Shown: piece after piece, positions 1-12,777 of the stretch
Position numbering within the stretch: the first letter of the stretch is position 1
Layout: the number at the start of each line of letters is the position of its first letter
Assembly (NCBI GenBank): GCA_038496445.1
Contig: JALMLS010000320.1
Location: 248,001-312,000 of the forward strand
Source of the DNA: Trichosphaerium sp. ATCC 40318
Taxonomy: Eukaryota; Discosea; Flabellinia; Trichosidae
DNA: 64,000 nt
Direction of reading: 5' to 3'
Position numbers and translations under genes: made by a program
Notes under the pieces: generated by a model
What the model was told of the DNA's origin: nothing
Database searches by the model: none
What the model saw: only the letters and a program-made list of their open reading frames with translations

Positions 1-3000
1 AAACAGCATAAAGCTGCCCAAGAAAGTAGTTATAGAAGCTGATATTAATGAGATACCAACATGTCCAAGAGCGTTTCGTAGTTTCTGGAGACGTATTCCC
101 TTCTTTGAATAATCTGCTTTTGCCACTCTAAAGTCAATCGCCAAATGCAAAGTATAATCAACACTCAATCCAGCCAAAACAGCAATAGAAATTGCTTCGA
201 TGATACCTATTTTAAACAAACAGTTAATCACACGCTGAATGAGATATCTTTCGTTAATAAAATAACATACCAAGATCCCATCCTATCCATACCATTGTTG
301 CAATGATGGCACAAACAACTCCACAAATCGAGAAAAAAGCAAGAAAAGAGATCAAGATATCGGATGTTGCAATAATGAGAACAAACGCAACAATACCAAG
401 TGATATACCCAATCCAACAAGTGCTGCTTTCACAATCTGTTCTTCGAACTCCATACCTACATACTGAGGACTAGTCTGATACATTCTACGAAGAGAAGGA
501 GGAGTTGTGGGCAAAGCATTGATATTAGCGCTCCACTCTTGCATACTTTCATAAATAGGTCGCACAGTATCAGCAGGATCCAAGAAAGTAAAGGAAGAGA
601 ATCCAAATATCTAATAGAACAAGTAAACAAAAGGTTGTAAGATTGACAAGATTATTAACACTAAAAATGGTACAAAAATAATCGTAAAAGCAGACATACC
701 GAAAACCAGACAATTTGTTGGTCTCCGTTTCCATCTGTTTGACATTGCATCGCTATATTCCATGTATCTTCTTCAGTACGCTTTGCAAAACGTTTCCATG
801 AACATATATTATCAACAAAGGTCTTCTTATCAGTAATAGGCCAAGAATTGTTTGGTTGAGAAACCCAAAAGTCTCTGAAAGCAGTCATAAAACAATTCAT
901 GTTTGATGCAGAGATTAACGGATTACCATCCTCTAAAGTATGTACTTTAATATTGAGCTTTTAGCAACGGCGATTATAAATGCCATTGATGTTACTTACT
1001 TCCTTTTTGTAGAGCAAGGGAATCACAAGTGGAGATTACAGATGATTGAACAGCTACTATGTCATCAAGAGTGAATTCAGGATCGAAAATGGGTTCTCCC
1101 AGTTTCACATCTTTCAAATCAGCTCGAGATCTATCTAATCCTTTTAAACCCCATACAACTGATACTATAACACCATTTCCTCCTGCACTCTAAACCAGAA
1201 TAAGTAAAGGGGAAAAAAACACGAAAAACAGAATACATTGCAAAGTTGTTAGAATTCAACAGAAGATAAGTGTCGCCACATTTCCACTGTCACAAAGAAT
1301 AACGAGCTGTTTTGTTGTTACGTACTTCTGTCGCCAAGAAGAATTTTCCAGTTTTAGTAACAAGTTGTTGAATTGGATGACTGTCAGGAAGGAACGCTAA
1401 CAGTGATTTTAAGCGAAATGACAAAATATAATAATGAGTACCTTCCGCTTCTTGTATAGGCTTTATTGTGGTTGCAAAGTAAAGTGTAACACCAATAAAC
1501 ACAATAAATAAAACGATTATAACAAACCTTGCTTTGTGAACATAGGTCGAGAAAGGTCCTTCAAAGAATATCTCCATCCATCTTCTATCCTGTTGATCCT
1601 TGTCATGAGAGCCTAAAAAACACCTTTAGTAAGGAGAAGCCACAAGAAGTTATCATTTACAAAGCACATACTCTTGTCTTTTAGATTACTTCGTTCAATA
1701 TCATCGCTAATCCCTTCTTCTGATTCGGGATCTCTACAACACCAACAACCATGCTTACAATACTTTAGATTGCATCCTTCGTCATCACTATTATCTTCTT
1801 CTTCTGGCTCGGGATCTTTGAAACAACAACAGCAGCAACTCTTACAATACCTATTTGCGAGAATAACACAAGCAGGCCAAAAAGTGATGGCCATTGCATA
1901 ATCAACTCTACGAAAAACATGAGTAACAAAGCAAGCTGTTACTTTTTCTCTGAGAAAACGCACAAAATGATTGTTCCAGCAAAAACACCAAAGTTTCTTA
2001 TTGAAGGTATGATTGAGAATGCGTTTGCATAAAAAGCGCCAGCCGTTGTTATAGTGGTGATGAGCATAGCAACAGTAGACTTTTTGTATGCCCAAGCAAG
2101 TCTCGTTTCTAAAAAACACGTTAGAACAAAGACAAGCACTTGAATTCGTTTTTTAAGGTTGAGTGTACTTAAACTTCCTGAAATTACAGGTGCTTCAAAT
2201 GCAGATTGTCTCCATGCATCCATAAATACAAATTCATCATCTGTACCAATTGCGACAATAACATAAAGTGCCAAGAAGTTAAAATTCCCAAACACTCTTT
2301 GCTGAAAAATCTAAGAATTGTTTAGAGATACTAATTTCTTATTTTTTACTTAATGTACCGCTTGTGTTATAAACAGAGCTGTAGGAAATGCAATACATAT
2401 TTCTACAAGACCAAGGAAAGCAAGAATACCCGATCTAGCCCATCAGTTTAGTATCAGACAACTAGATTCGCTATGTACCTGAGATGAAACCACATGTAAA
2501 AGAAAACCATTATCAATCCAACAACAGCAAGCAAACCATCCCTAAGATTTATTAATACTCAGTAAGTGTAAAAGAAAGAGTTTGTTTCGGGTACGTTAGT
2601 AAGAGACTATTGACTTCCTTATCGATAATACCACTTCCAGAGTAAAGTATTGTTAATCCAGTGTCTTTTTCTTTAAACTGTTTTTTCACCCACGAATGAT
2701 ACGAGTCAGCCTAGTATACCTTAGCTGCGTAGTATGGAATAACAAAGTAAAAATAGCAAAGCAGAATCAGTAGTATGAATTTATAGCAAAACAAACAGAG
2801 ACTCTAGGTGAGCGCACAATGAATTTCTCAACTGATTCTGCCTGTGCGTCTTCATTTGATTTTGTATTGTTATATCCTTTCAAAGGAACTCCGAAGAAAT
2901 ACCCCAATCTCATAGCAGAAGTGCTACAAAAAACAATTAGGAGCGTTTCAAACACGTGAACAAATACATAAAACTAATGTTACTACTCAGTACCTTATAC

Positions 3001-3874
3001 TACCATTACCAAAGTCTTTACCAAAGAAAGTAAACTTTAAGTTCTGCAGCGTGTTAGTAAGCAAGTACACAGAATGTATGAAATGAGATTAGCGCTACTA
3101 ATGAAGTACCTCCGCCAGTGGTGTCATCGAATCTGATAGTTGCTTAGCCGCCATTGTAGGTGTTACATTAAGAGCTGCAGCATAATCGAAAATATTAAAG
3201 TTGACAGCAGGTGTGCCATCATCTACGGAAAAAATAAATATGCGATTCTATTGCTTGCAGTTAACTACAAATACCTTCTAACCACTGTGAAGTGGTATAT
3301 CCACCAACTGTGGTGATATAGTTGTGTAGTGCTTGTATCCTTTCAAGGCGTGGAGAAGCCATCAAATCAGCGTCTAGCGTCAAATCAGAATTCTACGTTT
3401 TCACATGCAATAGTTTTTTGTAAGTTGTAAAATTCTTGTTTACCTTCTGGATCAGCTATGATAGTGAGTTGTAGGTTATAGTCGGGTTCAGAACGCTCAG
3501 GTTGCACAAGCTAGATGAATACTGTTAGAGTTTAACAAAACACAACGAACGTGCGCTGCTGGGTAGATTGGCGTCATCTACATCTTCTCTGGCAATATTA
3601 AAAGCTTCATCTCTGTCCGCTAGGTCACTTACAACACTGAACGCGGTGAGTATACAAGTTAAACGAAAGATGAAGTGTTAAGAAGTCAGTCGGGTTTTTG
3701 TTGGCAAAGAGCTTACTTGTCCAGTACACCTTGAGAGTCAAGGTTGAATTTGAATACTGTAAATGATAGTATCGACATTAAAACGCATACAGTAAGGGAT
3801 ATTGAGAAAACAATCCAGGCACGTGTGATTATCAAGTTTGTAAACCAAAAAGTCTTTGGTTCTGTATGAGGCAT
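1..3874 (-). CDS. Dispatched/Patched-like RND membrane protein, copy 1 (3' end outside window)
   Basis: A multi-exon gene starting at the ATG at 3874 and running off the left edge. The N-terminus has one transmembrane helix soon after the start (MPHTEPKTFW then a hydrophobic run), followed by a large extracellular region and a sterol-sensing-type bundle. Two family marks are visible: GTDDEFVFMDAW around 2215-2255, where the acidic pair belongs to the proton relay of RND transporters, and GLSVDYTLHLAIDF around 125-170 in the second bundle. Dispatched and Patched proteins move or sense sterols and lipidated ligands; the substrate here is unknown. Between about 1690 and 1850 this copy has an extra cysteine/acidic segment (CWCCRDPESEE) that looks like an internal repeat of the neighbouring KSCCCCCFKDPEPEEED. 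Copy 2 lacks it. The last part of the protein is missing only because the window ends. Confidence 0.85.
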
Positions 3875-4205
3875 CTTGGTTATGAATAAAGAGCGGCTTT
3901 GTTGCTTGAGTTAAATGATTTGTACTAGTTTACAGAATACGACAAGGTGTGACTTAACATTGCGAACAAAAAAATTAGTGCTTTTTTTGTCACTTGATGC
4001 CAAACACATCTTACAACCTCATAGAGCTTGATCTGCGTCAGGGTTTTTCGGAAATTGTTGGTCATTTATTGGTACTTACCCGAATCACGTTTACCAAGAT
4101 TCTAGGGTCCATCCGCATCCCAAAGTTTCCCAAGGTCATAGTTAGATGTGCGAATAACCGAAGAAGCTATTGTTTTGTCCCAGACTTTTCATAAATCTTT
4201 TCACG
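1..4205. repeat. Left unit of a tandem duplication (Dispatched-like gene plus 5' flank)
   Basis: This stretch aligns along its length with 6948-11256 in the same orientation. The match covers the whole visible gene and about 330 bases of its 5' flank, including a shared flank block near 4000-4140 that resembles 11050-11190. Exons are nearly identical, while several introns differ clearly (compare 600-690 with 7560-7680). The left end of the unit lies outside the window. Confidence 0.9.
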
Positions 4206-4902
4206 TGCCAAATATGGGTAAACACGAGAATTGCCCAAAAAAAAACTAAAGCTGTTTTACATCTTGTCTTTATTGCTGTTGTAACTATGACTGCTATTAT
4301 ACGGCGGTTTCGAGACTGCTGAGCTTTTGTGTTACGGCACTTAACTGTTTTCCGGAAATCGAAATTGTGGAATCCAAATAAACATAGCATCAGAGGAAGA
4401 CCCAAAACACGTGCGGTTAAACGACAAAAAACTTGCGGTACACTTTAAGACCAACAATGAATTAGTTTGGAGACAATAGAATATGTGTTTACCAGCTAAC
4501 AAGCAAACCAAGGCTTTGAAGTTCCCATAATACTTTCTCTGATACCTTTGACATATGTACACTCTCAGCCCATGCACCGTTTATATGCCATACTTAATGA
4601 CCGTCTACTAAGTGCTACGCCAAGACCATTATGCCACTCTTTTTATTCTCCTGATAACTTACTGTTCTCATTGTAATATAGTACATTCTTCAAATTTAAC
4701 ACAATGTGAGTAATAAAGCAAGTTGCGACTTTTCCTTTGAGTCAGTTCGCTTCCACGTGATAAGCTCAGTCACAATGGACCACAGAGGTAATAAAAAACA
4801 GTTTGAACTGGCCTCTGATGCATTAAATCAAAGGTAAAACGTGTCTTTTGATTTACATCGTGCTAAAACAATAGTTGTAGTGCTGAAACAACATTATTGG
4901 AC
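3875..4902. other. Intergenic, 5' flank of Dispatched copy 1
   Basis: No convincing gene. The first ~330 bases are the duplicated 5' flank also found after 10911, so they probably hold the shared promoter. CACGTG occurs near 4200, 4408 and 4755. The remaining short ORFs lack an ATG start or family resemblance. Confidence 0.6.
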
Positions 4903-5739
4903 ATGCCTATTGAGATTCTAGCTATTATTTTAACTCATACGACAAAAGATCGATTTGCAGCTTGTCAAACATGTCGTATGTTTTCTTCTATCATTTATGA
5001 CATTGTCGGATACGATAGAATAATTATAAGAACAGAAAAACAAGCAAAAGAAGTTGTAAATCACTCCGGAATCATGAAACACACAAGAATCAATTTACTT
5101 TTCGTGAGCAATGACGTAAAGATTCTGGAACTATTTGCAGGAGCTCATACAATTGATCTTAATTTCTCTTATGTGACAGATGAAGGACTGAAAGCAATTG
5201 CAGGTGTTCATACAATATATCTTCAACTTACATCAGTAACAGATGTGGGAGTAAACGCGCTTGCTGGTGTTCATACAATTGATCTTTCTTACACCTCAGT
5301 GACAGATGAAGCAATTAAGAGTCTTATTGGTGTACACACCATTACCCTTCGCAATTGTAACATTGCAATTGAAGGAATTAAAGCACTCAAAGGTGTTCAT
5401 GAGATAGCGCTGTCCAAACCAAAAGATTCATGGCTCAAACACCTTTGCAATGTACACAGTATCACTTTTTTTTCTGCTGAGGATATAACAGATGATGGAA
5501 TCAGAGCATTGACCAATGTCAAACATCTTTACCTTAGTCATTGTCCTGATGTCACAGACTTGGGCTTTAAGACATTGGTCAACCTTGAACAACTCGAACT
5601 GAATAATTGTCCAAAGATTACAAATGACTGCTTGAGGTACTTGAGATCTCTAAAACATATTACATCAAAGTATTCTGGAGTCACAAAAGAGTGTGTTGAG
5701 TCAATGGGTATTCAATTTCGTACCATGTATTGCAACTAG
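4903..5739 (+). CDS. F-box / leucine-rich-repeat protein
   Basis: A single-exon gene of 278 residues. I chose the ATG at 4903; the frame is open slightly upstream but only from a TTG. Residues 1-40 (MPIEILAIILTHTTKDRF...) match an F-box, the helical motif that binds Skp1 in SCF ubiquitin ligases. From about residue 78 there are roughly nine repeats of ~23 residues with the core GVHTIDLS.T.VTDEGIKAL, a divergent leucine-rich repeat of the kind that holds a substrate. The expected role is substrate choice for ubiquitylation in nucleus or cytosol; no target can be named. Its second half resembles the fragment at 22760-23203 (both have KPKDSWL or EPKDSWL and VTDLG). It sits between the two Dispatched copies on the opposite strand, so it was inserted there or was carried within the duplicated array. 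Confidence 0.85.
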   Translation: MPIEILAIILTHTTKDRFAACQTCRMFSSIIYDIVGYDRIIIRTEKQAKEVVNHSGIMKHTRINLLFVSNDVKILELFAGAHTIDLNFSYVTDEGLKAIAGVHTIYLQLTSVTDVGVNALAGVHTIDLSYTSVTDEAIKSLIGVHTITLRNCNIAIEGIKALKGVHEIALSKPKDSWLKHLCNVHSITFFSAEDITDDGIRALTNVKHLYLSHCPDVTDLGFKTLVNLEQLELNNCPKITNDCLRYLRSLKHITSKYSGVTKECVESMGIQFRTMYCN

Positions 5740-6477
5740 TTCAAATAAACACCTACAACATACAATTATTAAAGTACCAAATCTTAGCACATTTTATTTT
5801 TGAAGGTGTTGTTTTAAAGCCCTGAAATAAAAGATTCAAATACCACAGTTCTAGATTAATGTGAAAAATGCGGTATGCCTGATGCTCATTATCCTCAGAA
5901 GTATTGAGGACGTTATCATGATCAGGGTATCCACGTGTCGTTGTTCGTTTTGCACAAATTATCTATGTATGATCACGAGACATCCTGTACGCATAGAAAC
6001 ACATGTGAAGGTATACTCTTTAGCTATGTAGATCTGAACTCCACACCAACAATTGGCGCAACAAGGAAATTGGGTAACATAATCGTTAAAATTTTCAAAC
6101 CAGTAGTCTTTACTGTCGTAAGTACTTATGGTTAACAACCGCTTGCTTACAAATAAAGAATAGGTACAAATGAATAATCATTCCTTACATAATAAAGAGC
6201 GTCTTGAATCTGCTAGGCATGGATTTGTTTTTATCTACAAGTTCAGGTGACAAAAACCTACAGATAAACTTTCCAGTTGTAGTTCAACCACGAAACGTGT
6301 TGTTGATGAGCGAAGATGCTACAAAGTTAAGACGTTTGACTGCAATAGACCAGATTTTTTAATGGCAGACTTATCACAACATAACAGTAGGAAATAGTAA
6401 GGAAACTCAACCTTAATCCTAGGTGTTATTGGTAAACAAAGTTGATCTCTATTTTTTTTTTATTGTTTGAGTCTGTT
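5740..6477. other. Intergenic between converging genes
   Basis: The 3' ends of the F-box/LRR gene and Dispatched copy 2 meet here. I see no gene. A CACGTG lies near 5930, and short ORFs (for example 5935-6135) have no family resemblance. Confidence 0.55.
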
Positions 6478-9400
6478 TTACAAATTAGCGTCATCGTCAT
6501 CGTCTGAGCTTGTACTCTCCTTTCTTTTCTTTGATTTTATCGCTCCTTTGGCGTCTTCGCCTGATAGGGAGAAGTGATAACGGTATTGCTAGTAAAGAGT
6601 TATTGATTATTGTTTTACAAATCTGAACAAGAAATTTCAAGTACGTACAACTTTTCTTCCAAGTAGTTTCATGAGCCAATACCACCATGAAAATCGATTA
6701 TCACGTGGTCCAATAAATGCAAGTAATGATACAAATAGTAGAAAGGCAAATATAAGTGAGTAGCCAACTACCATAACCATGAATGCGCCAAACTAAACAA
6801 ACGAAATGTAAGGAAAAAAGTAAGAAAAAAATGATAAAAACAATTCTCAAAGACCTTTTTTCGATATTCTCAGTAATTGGAGCGATTTCAAGTATTAACA
6901 AGGCGAAAGATTGATAAGCGTACCTTGAAGAAGAAGCGAAGTTGTGCGAAAAAAAGCATAACACTTCCGAAGAAAGTAGTTATAGAAGCTGATATTAATG
7001 AGATACCAACATGCCCAAGAGCGTTCCTTATTTTCTGAAGACGTATTCCCTTCTTTGAATAATTCGCTTTAGCAAGTCTGAAATCAATCGCCAAATGCAA
7101 AGTATAATCAACACTCAATCCAGCCAATACAGCAATAGAAATAGCTTCAACGATACCTATTTTAAACAGTTAATCACACGCTGAATGAGATATCTTTCGT
7201 TAATAAAATAACATACCAAGATCCCATCCTACCCATACCATCGTCGCAATGATGGCACAAACAACTCCACAAATCGAGAAAAAAGCAAGAAAAGAGATCA
7301 AGATATCGGAAGTTGCAATAATAAGAACAAATGCAACAATACCGAGTGATATACCCAATCCAACAAGTGCTGCTTTTACAATCTGTTCTTCAAACTCCAT
7401 GCCTACATACTGAGGACTAGTCTGATACATTCTACGAAGAGAAAGAGGTGTTGTAGGCAAAGCATTGATATTAGCACTCCACTCTTGCATACTTTCATAA
7501 ACAGGTCGCACAGTATCAGCAGGATCCAAGAAAGTAAAGGAAGAGAATCCAAATATCTGAAAAAAGTGAGAAGTCATAGAAAAGTTTTTAGATTGTTGGC
7601 TTAAGGGGTGAGGCTGTTTTTATGTCGTATGCTGAAAAAGGCTGTGAAACGCAAAAAAAAAGCTGCTAACAGCAAACATACCGAAAACCAGATAATTTGT
7701 TGATCTCCATTTCCATCTGTTTGACATTGCATGGCTATATTCCATGTATCTTCTTCAGTACGCTTTGCAAAACGTTTCCATGAACATATGTTATCAACAA
7801 AGGTCCTTTTATCAGTAATAGGCCAAGAATTGTTTGGTTGAGAAACCCAAAAGTCTCTGAAAGCAGTCATAAAACAGTTCATGTTTGATGCAGAGATTAA
7901 CGGATTACCATCCTCTAAAATAGATATTAATATTGAGCACGTGACATTGTGATTAGAAAATACATTGATGTTACTTACTTCCTTTTTGTAGAGCAAGGGA
8001 ATCACAAGTGGAGATTACAGATGATTGAACGTCTACAATATCATCAAGTGTGAACTGAGAGTCATACACGGGTTCTCCTAATTTCGCATCTTCAAAATCC
8101 GCCCGAGATCTATCTAATCCTGTTATACCCCACACTACAGATACTACAACGCCATTCCCTCCAGCGCTCTAAACCAGAATAAACAAGGGGAAAAAAGAAC
8201 ATAAAAAAATGAGATAAAATAGAACAGTGTGACGCGTCACAAATTTTTTTTTGTATGAGTAATGCAATATCATTGAGTTACAGAGTGGGGGAAACTTGAA
8301 GAAGACGGTTGTTTGATTGTTACGTACTTCTGTCGCCAAGAAGAATTTTCCAGTTTTAGTAACAAGTTGTTGAATTGGATGACTGTCAGGAAGGAACGCT
8401 AACAGTGATTTTAAGCAAAATGATAAACTATAATATCAATTACCTTCCGCTTCTTGTAAAGGCTCCAATGTGGTTGCAAAGTATAGTGTAACGCCAATGA
8501 ACACAATGAATAAAACGATGATAACAAATCTCGCTTTGAAAACGAATGTGGAGTACGGTCCTTCAAAGAATATCTCCATCCATCTTCTATCCTTTTTGAT
8601 AGCCTTTTGATCCTTCTCATAAGAACCTGTCGTAAGAAAAAAGTTAGTGAGGATGGAGATCAACTAAAAGGACTTAAAAAGAACAGTACTCATTTTGGAT
8701 TTTAGATTGCTTCCTTCAACGTCATCGTTATTATCTTCTTCTTCTGGTTCAGGGTCTTTGAAACAACAACAGCAGCAGCTCTTACAATACCTATTTGCGA
8801 GAATAACACAAGCAGGCCAAAAAGTGATGGCCATTGCATAATCAACTCTACGAAAAACATGAGTAACACAAAGCAAGCTGTTAATTTTTCTCTGAGAAAA
8901 CGCACAAAATGATTGTTCCAGCAAAAACACCAAAGTTTCTTATTGAAGGTATGATTGAGAATGCGTTTGCATAAAAAGCACCAGCCGTTGTTATAGTGGT
9001 GATGAGCATAGCAACAGTAGATTTTTTGTATGCCCAAGCAAGTCTCGTTTCTAAAAAAAACACGTGAGAACAAAGACAAGCACTAGAATTCGTTTTTAAG
9101 GTTGAGTGTACTTAAACTTCCTGAAATTACAGGTGCTTCAAACGCAGATTGTCTCCATGCATCCATAAATACAAATTCGTCATCTGTACCAATTGCAACA
9201 ATAACGTAAAGTGCCAAGAAGTTAAAAGTCGCAAACACTCTTTGCTGAAAAATCTAAGAAGTTTCTGAAGTTAGCTCTCTAAATACTTGTAGTGTAGTGA
9301 TCATACCGCTTGTGTTATGAATAAAGTTGTAGGAAATGCGAGGCATATTTCTAGGATACCAAGAAAAGCGAGGACGCACGATCTGGAGCACATCAGTGGA

Positions 9401-10911
9401 GTTCGTAAAGAAAAACAATTGTGTAGAGTCAATGTTCGTTATGTACCTAAGATGAAACCACATGTAAAAGAAAACCATTATCAATCCAACAACAGCAAGC
9501 AAACCATCCCTAAGATTTATTAGTACTCAGTAGGTGTAAAAGAAAGAGTCTTCTTGGGTTACCTTAGTATAAGACTGTTGAATTCTCTTGTGATTATACC
9601 ACTTCCAGAGTAAAGTATTGTTAATCCAGTGTCTTTTTCCCTAAACTGTTTTACAACCCAGTTATAATATGAGTCCACCTAGCGACATTTTAGATTCATT
9701 ACACAACAAAAACTATACTATCAAACTAGTGCAATAGACTACAGAAGAAAGTAAAAAAATTACTAGTGCAAACGTGACGAGCTTCTCATTGAGCCGCCTA
9801 AAACCACGTACAATAAATTTCTCAACTGATTCTTCTTGTGCGTCTTCATTTGATTTTGTATTGTTATATCCTTTCAAAGGAACTCCGAAGAAATACCCCA
9901 ATCTCATAGCAGAAGTGCTACAAAAACAATTAGCAGCGTTTCAAACATGTGAACAAATACATAAAACTAATGTTACTACTCAGTACCTTATACTGCCATT
10001 ACCAAAGTCTTTACCAAAGAAAGTAAACTTTAAGTTCTACAAGCTTGCGTCAGTAAATGACAAAAAAAAACCAAGCAATGAATATTTTGTAGGAAAATTA
10101 GTTTTCCCGAACTCTGTTATGCTATTTATGTACCTCTGCCTGTGGCGTCATTGAATCTGATAGTTGCTCAGCTGCCAGTGCAGGTGTTACATTAAGAGCT
10201 GCAGCATAATCGAAAATATTAAAGTTGACAGCAGGTGTGCCATCATCTACGGAAAAAATAAATATGCGATTCTGTTGCTTGCAGTTAACTACAAATACCT
10301 TCTAACCACTGTGAAGTGGTATATCCACCAACTGTGGTGATATAGTTGTGTAGTGCTTGTATCCTCTCAAGGCGTGGAGAAGCCATCAAATCGGCGTCTA
10401 GCGTCAAATCAGAATTGTAGTTTTGTCACGTGCTGTGAATTGCCTTTTTGAATATTTTAAAATTCTTGTTTACCTTCTGGATCAGCTATGATAGTGAGTT
10501 GTAGGTTATAGTCGGGTTCAGAACGCTCAGGTTGCACTAACTAGATGAATACTGTTAGAGTTTAACAAAACACAACGAACGTGCGCTACTAGGTAGATTA
10601 GCATCATTTACATCTCCTCTAGCAATATTAAAGGCTTCATCTCTGTCTGCTAGGTCGCTCACGACACTGAACGCGGTTATTAGATCGTTTACGCAAAACA
10701 AACGAACGATGGAATGTTTTTAAAAGTCTGAGGTCTTTGTAGAAAAAACTTACTTGTCCAGTACACCTTGAGAGTCAAGGTTAAATCTGAATATTGCAAG
10801 TGATAGTACTGACATTACAATACATACACTAAGAGATATTGCGAAAACAAACCACGTGTGCGTGATGAGCAAGTTTGTAAACCAAAAAGTCTTTGGTTCT
10901 GTATGAGGCAT
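6478..10911 (-). CDS. Dispatched/Patched-like RND membrane protein, copy 2 (complete)
   Basis: The complete member of the tandem pair, starting at the ATG at 10911 (MPHTEPKTFWFTN) and ending at the TAA at 6478-6480. It has many short introns. The order is: N-terminal transmembrane helix; extracellular domain; sterol-sensing-like bundle with the TDD motif around 9165-9205; second extracellular loop (7400-8400); and second bundle with GLSVDYTLHLAIDF around 7080-7127. The last exon, reached through a GTACGT donor near 6655, encodes a short tail of mixed basic and acidic residues ending SSDDDDDANL, probably cytosolic. Compared with copy 1 the exons are near identical, introns have drifted, and the extra Cys/acidic insert is absent. 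Both copies keep open frames, so both look functional. The role is inferred from the family: transport or sensing of sterol or lipid-linked ligands at the plasma membrane or endosome. Confidence 0.87.
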
Positions 10912-11256
10912 CTTTTTTTATGAAGAAAAGAACACCTTTCGTTGCTTTGGTTGAACGCGTTGTACTGATTTATAGAATAATGACAAGTCGTGTCACGTGA
11001 CTTAATTTTCCGGAGGAATAGATTAAAGTGCTTTTTTTAGAGTACTCGATGCCAAACGCATCCTGCAGCATAATGGAGCTATATCTGCGTCGGGTTTTTT
11101 GGAGATTTTTGGTAAAGCGATACCCGACTATTGATGACGTTTACTCAAGATTCTAGGATCCAACCGCCTCCTAAAGTTTCCCAAGGTCATCACCAGGTAC
11201 ATTAACAACCAGAGAAGCTATAATCGGGGTCCGGGCAAATCATATACCTTTTCACT
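6948..11256. repeat. Right unit of the tandem duplication
   Basis: Direct repeat of 1-4205. The alignment starts near 6948 (window position 1 of the left copy) and fades after about 11256 in the 5' flank. It shows the promoter region was duplicated with the gene. Confidence 0.9.
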
Positions 11257-11864
11257 GTCCTCGTCAAATTAAGGCAAACAAGTTAAAAAATCAACATCAA
11301 AACAATGCCTAGAGATGCTTTTCGTACTGTTATTTTTATTGTTACATAGGACTTGTTTGTCATAGCTCTTCATTGGTTGACAACATTTTTGCACGTTCGC
11401 TTGCTAGAGAGTGTACCTCAGGATCGTATGTAACTAAGAGTGTTAGTATACTGCGGTTTAAGACTATTGATATTTGTTTTGTACCGTTATTTTGGACAAT
11501 GGTGGTAAATGAATATGTACAGAAATTACAACAACACTAAGCAAATAGTTAGTGTTTGTGGCTATGGACAAAAAATAATCCCGAAGAGACACTATTAGTT
11601 GAAACTGTTAAAAGCGTCTTACGACTTTTTGAGGAGTCTGTGTATTACCCATATGTAAATTCAGGCTGACGAGTTGTTTTTACTGACAAAGGGCGTTCCG
11701 AACATCAAGGAAAAAGTTTGAATAGTTATTGTTCAGTTGGTTTTTTAAGCGTTCGTAAGTTTGCAGTGAGTTCACAATGGTGAAACAAACTTAGGAACAT
11801 AATCAATAACGTTTTTTCTTTCAAAAAATCATGGAATTTCTACCACGTGCTAGTTGAAAAGATA
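10912..11864. other. Intergenic, 5' flank of Dispatched copy 2
   Basis: About 340 bases next to the gene are shared with the flank of copy 1. Beyond that I see no gene. CACGTG occurs near 10995 (as TCACGTGA) and 11844. Confidence 0.55.
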
Positions 11865-12484
11865 TCAAAATCTATCTAAACGCACGCAAAAAACGACAGT
11901 AGCAAGCAATCCACAAATAGATAATAGCCAGCAAATCATACGCATATCTTTACAATCAGCATCAGAAAGACTATGTGAAATACAATAATCAGTAACATCT
12001 GGTCCTGCGTTTACTATTGCCAAAGACATTAAAATAGTTCCAGCAAGAGCAGATGCAATCAATACACCAAAATACTAATGTCAAGAAAGTGTCAGCGACA
12101 TTTTAGAGAAATGTTCTCTTGATGTTGATTAAAACAGTTGTAGCGATACGTACAGCTTGTGCGACGCGCACTCGAGGTAGGAAAGCGGCAACTAACCCAA
12201 ATAGACCAGTCAGAATATAAATTACACCTAGATGGCGTTAGACGCCTTAATTTAATACTTAAATGTACGAAACACGCACCAGCTGCGACTTGATACCAAT
12301 TTGTTAGTCCACGAATAAATGTGGTAGCTACAACTACTACTCCACCAAGCTAGGACAGAATTAAACAAAATGTCGGCAATAATTTGCGTACAATCATCAA
12401 TCCAGCAAATACTTTGAGGTAGGCAGTCCACGCGCGAAGCGTCATGACGTTACTACGCCCACGGCTCATTGTGGTGGTTCTCAT
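11865..12484 (-). CDS. Small four-transmembrane protein, unknown family
   Basis: A five-exon gene. Joining exons at clear sites (donors GTACGC, GTGCGT and GTACGT; acceptors CTAG/TTAG) gives a protein of about 150 residues. The start is the ATG at 12484 (MRTTTMSRGR) or the in-frame ATG at 12469. Four hydrophobic segments are visible: LKVFAGLMI-LGGVVVVATTF, VIYILTGLFGLVAAF, YFGVLIASALAGTILMSLAI and MICWLLSICGLLATVVFCV. A loop before the last helix carries cysteines (DYCISHSLSDADCKDM) that could form a disulphide. The topology recalls small tetraspan proteins but I cannot assign a family. It is divergent to the gene at 12778, 293 bases away. Confidence 0.6.
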
Positions 12485-12777
12485 GACATCAGAAGCAAAA
12501 TAACTTGACGCAGCTAAGTCACATTTACATTAAACCGTCAAAAACAGTTATACGTGAGTTCGACAACGCTAAGCGATAAGGTGCGCGTTTGTAAGTTATA
12601 TTTTTACTTTCTGTGTCTTTCGATGTAAACGTTCAATGTTTGTCGTAAAACACTGCGGTGCATTGTTTAGAACCTAAACCAACGTTTAAACAAAAATAAC
12701 TAATAATCATCAAAGGCACCCGTTATTCCGCAGTGCAGCGTCCAGCACATACTGTTTACACGCCACAATGATATTTG
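12485..12777. promoter_or_regulatory. Divergent promoter region
   Basis: A 293-base spacer between two start codons facing away from each other, so it must hold both promoters. No clear TATA element or other named site was recognised. Confidence 0.4.

Noticed and set aside
1674-1901. Plus-strand Ser/Gln-rich ORF
   Set aside because: Antisense shadow of the Cys/acidic segment of Dispatched copy 1; the repeat seen in it is that segment's internal duplication.
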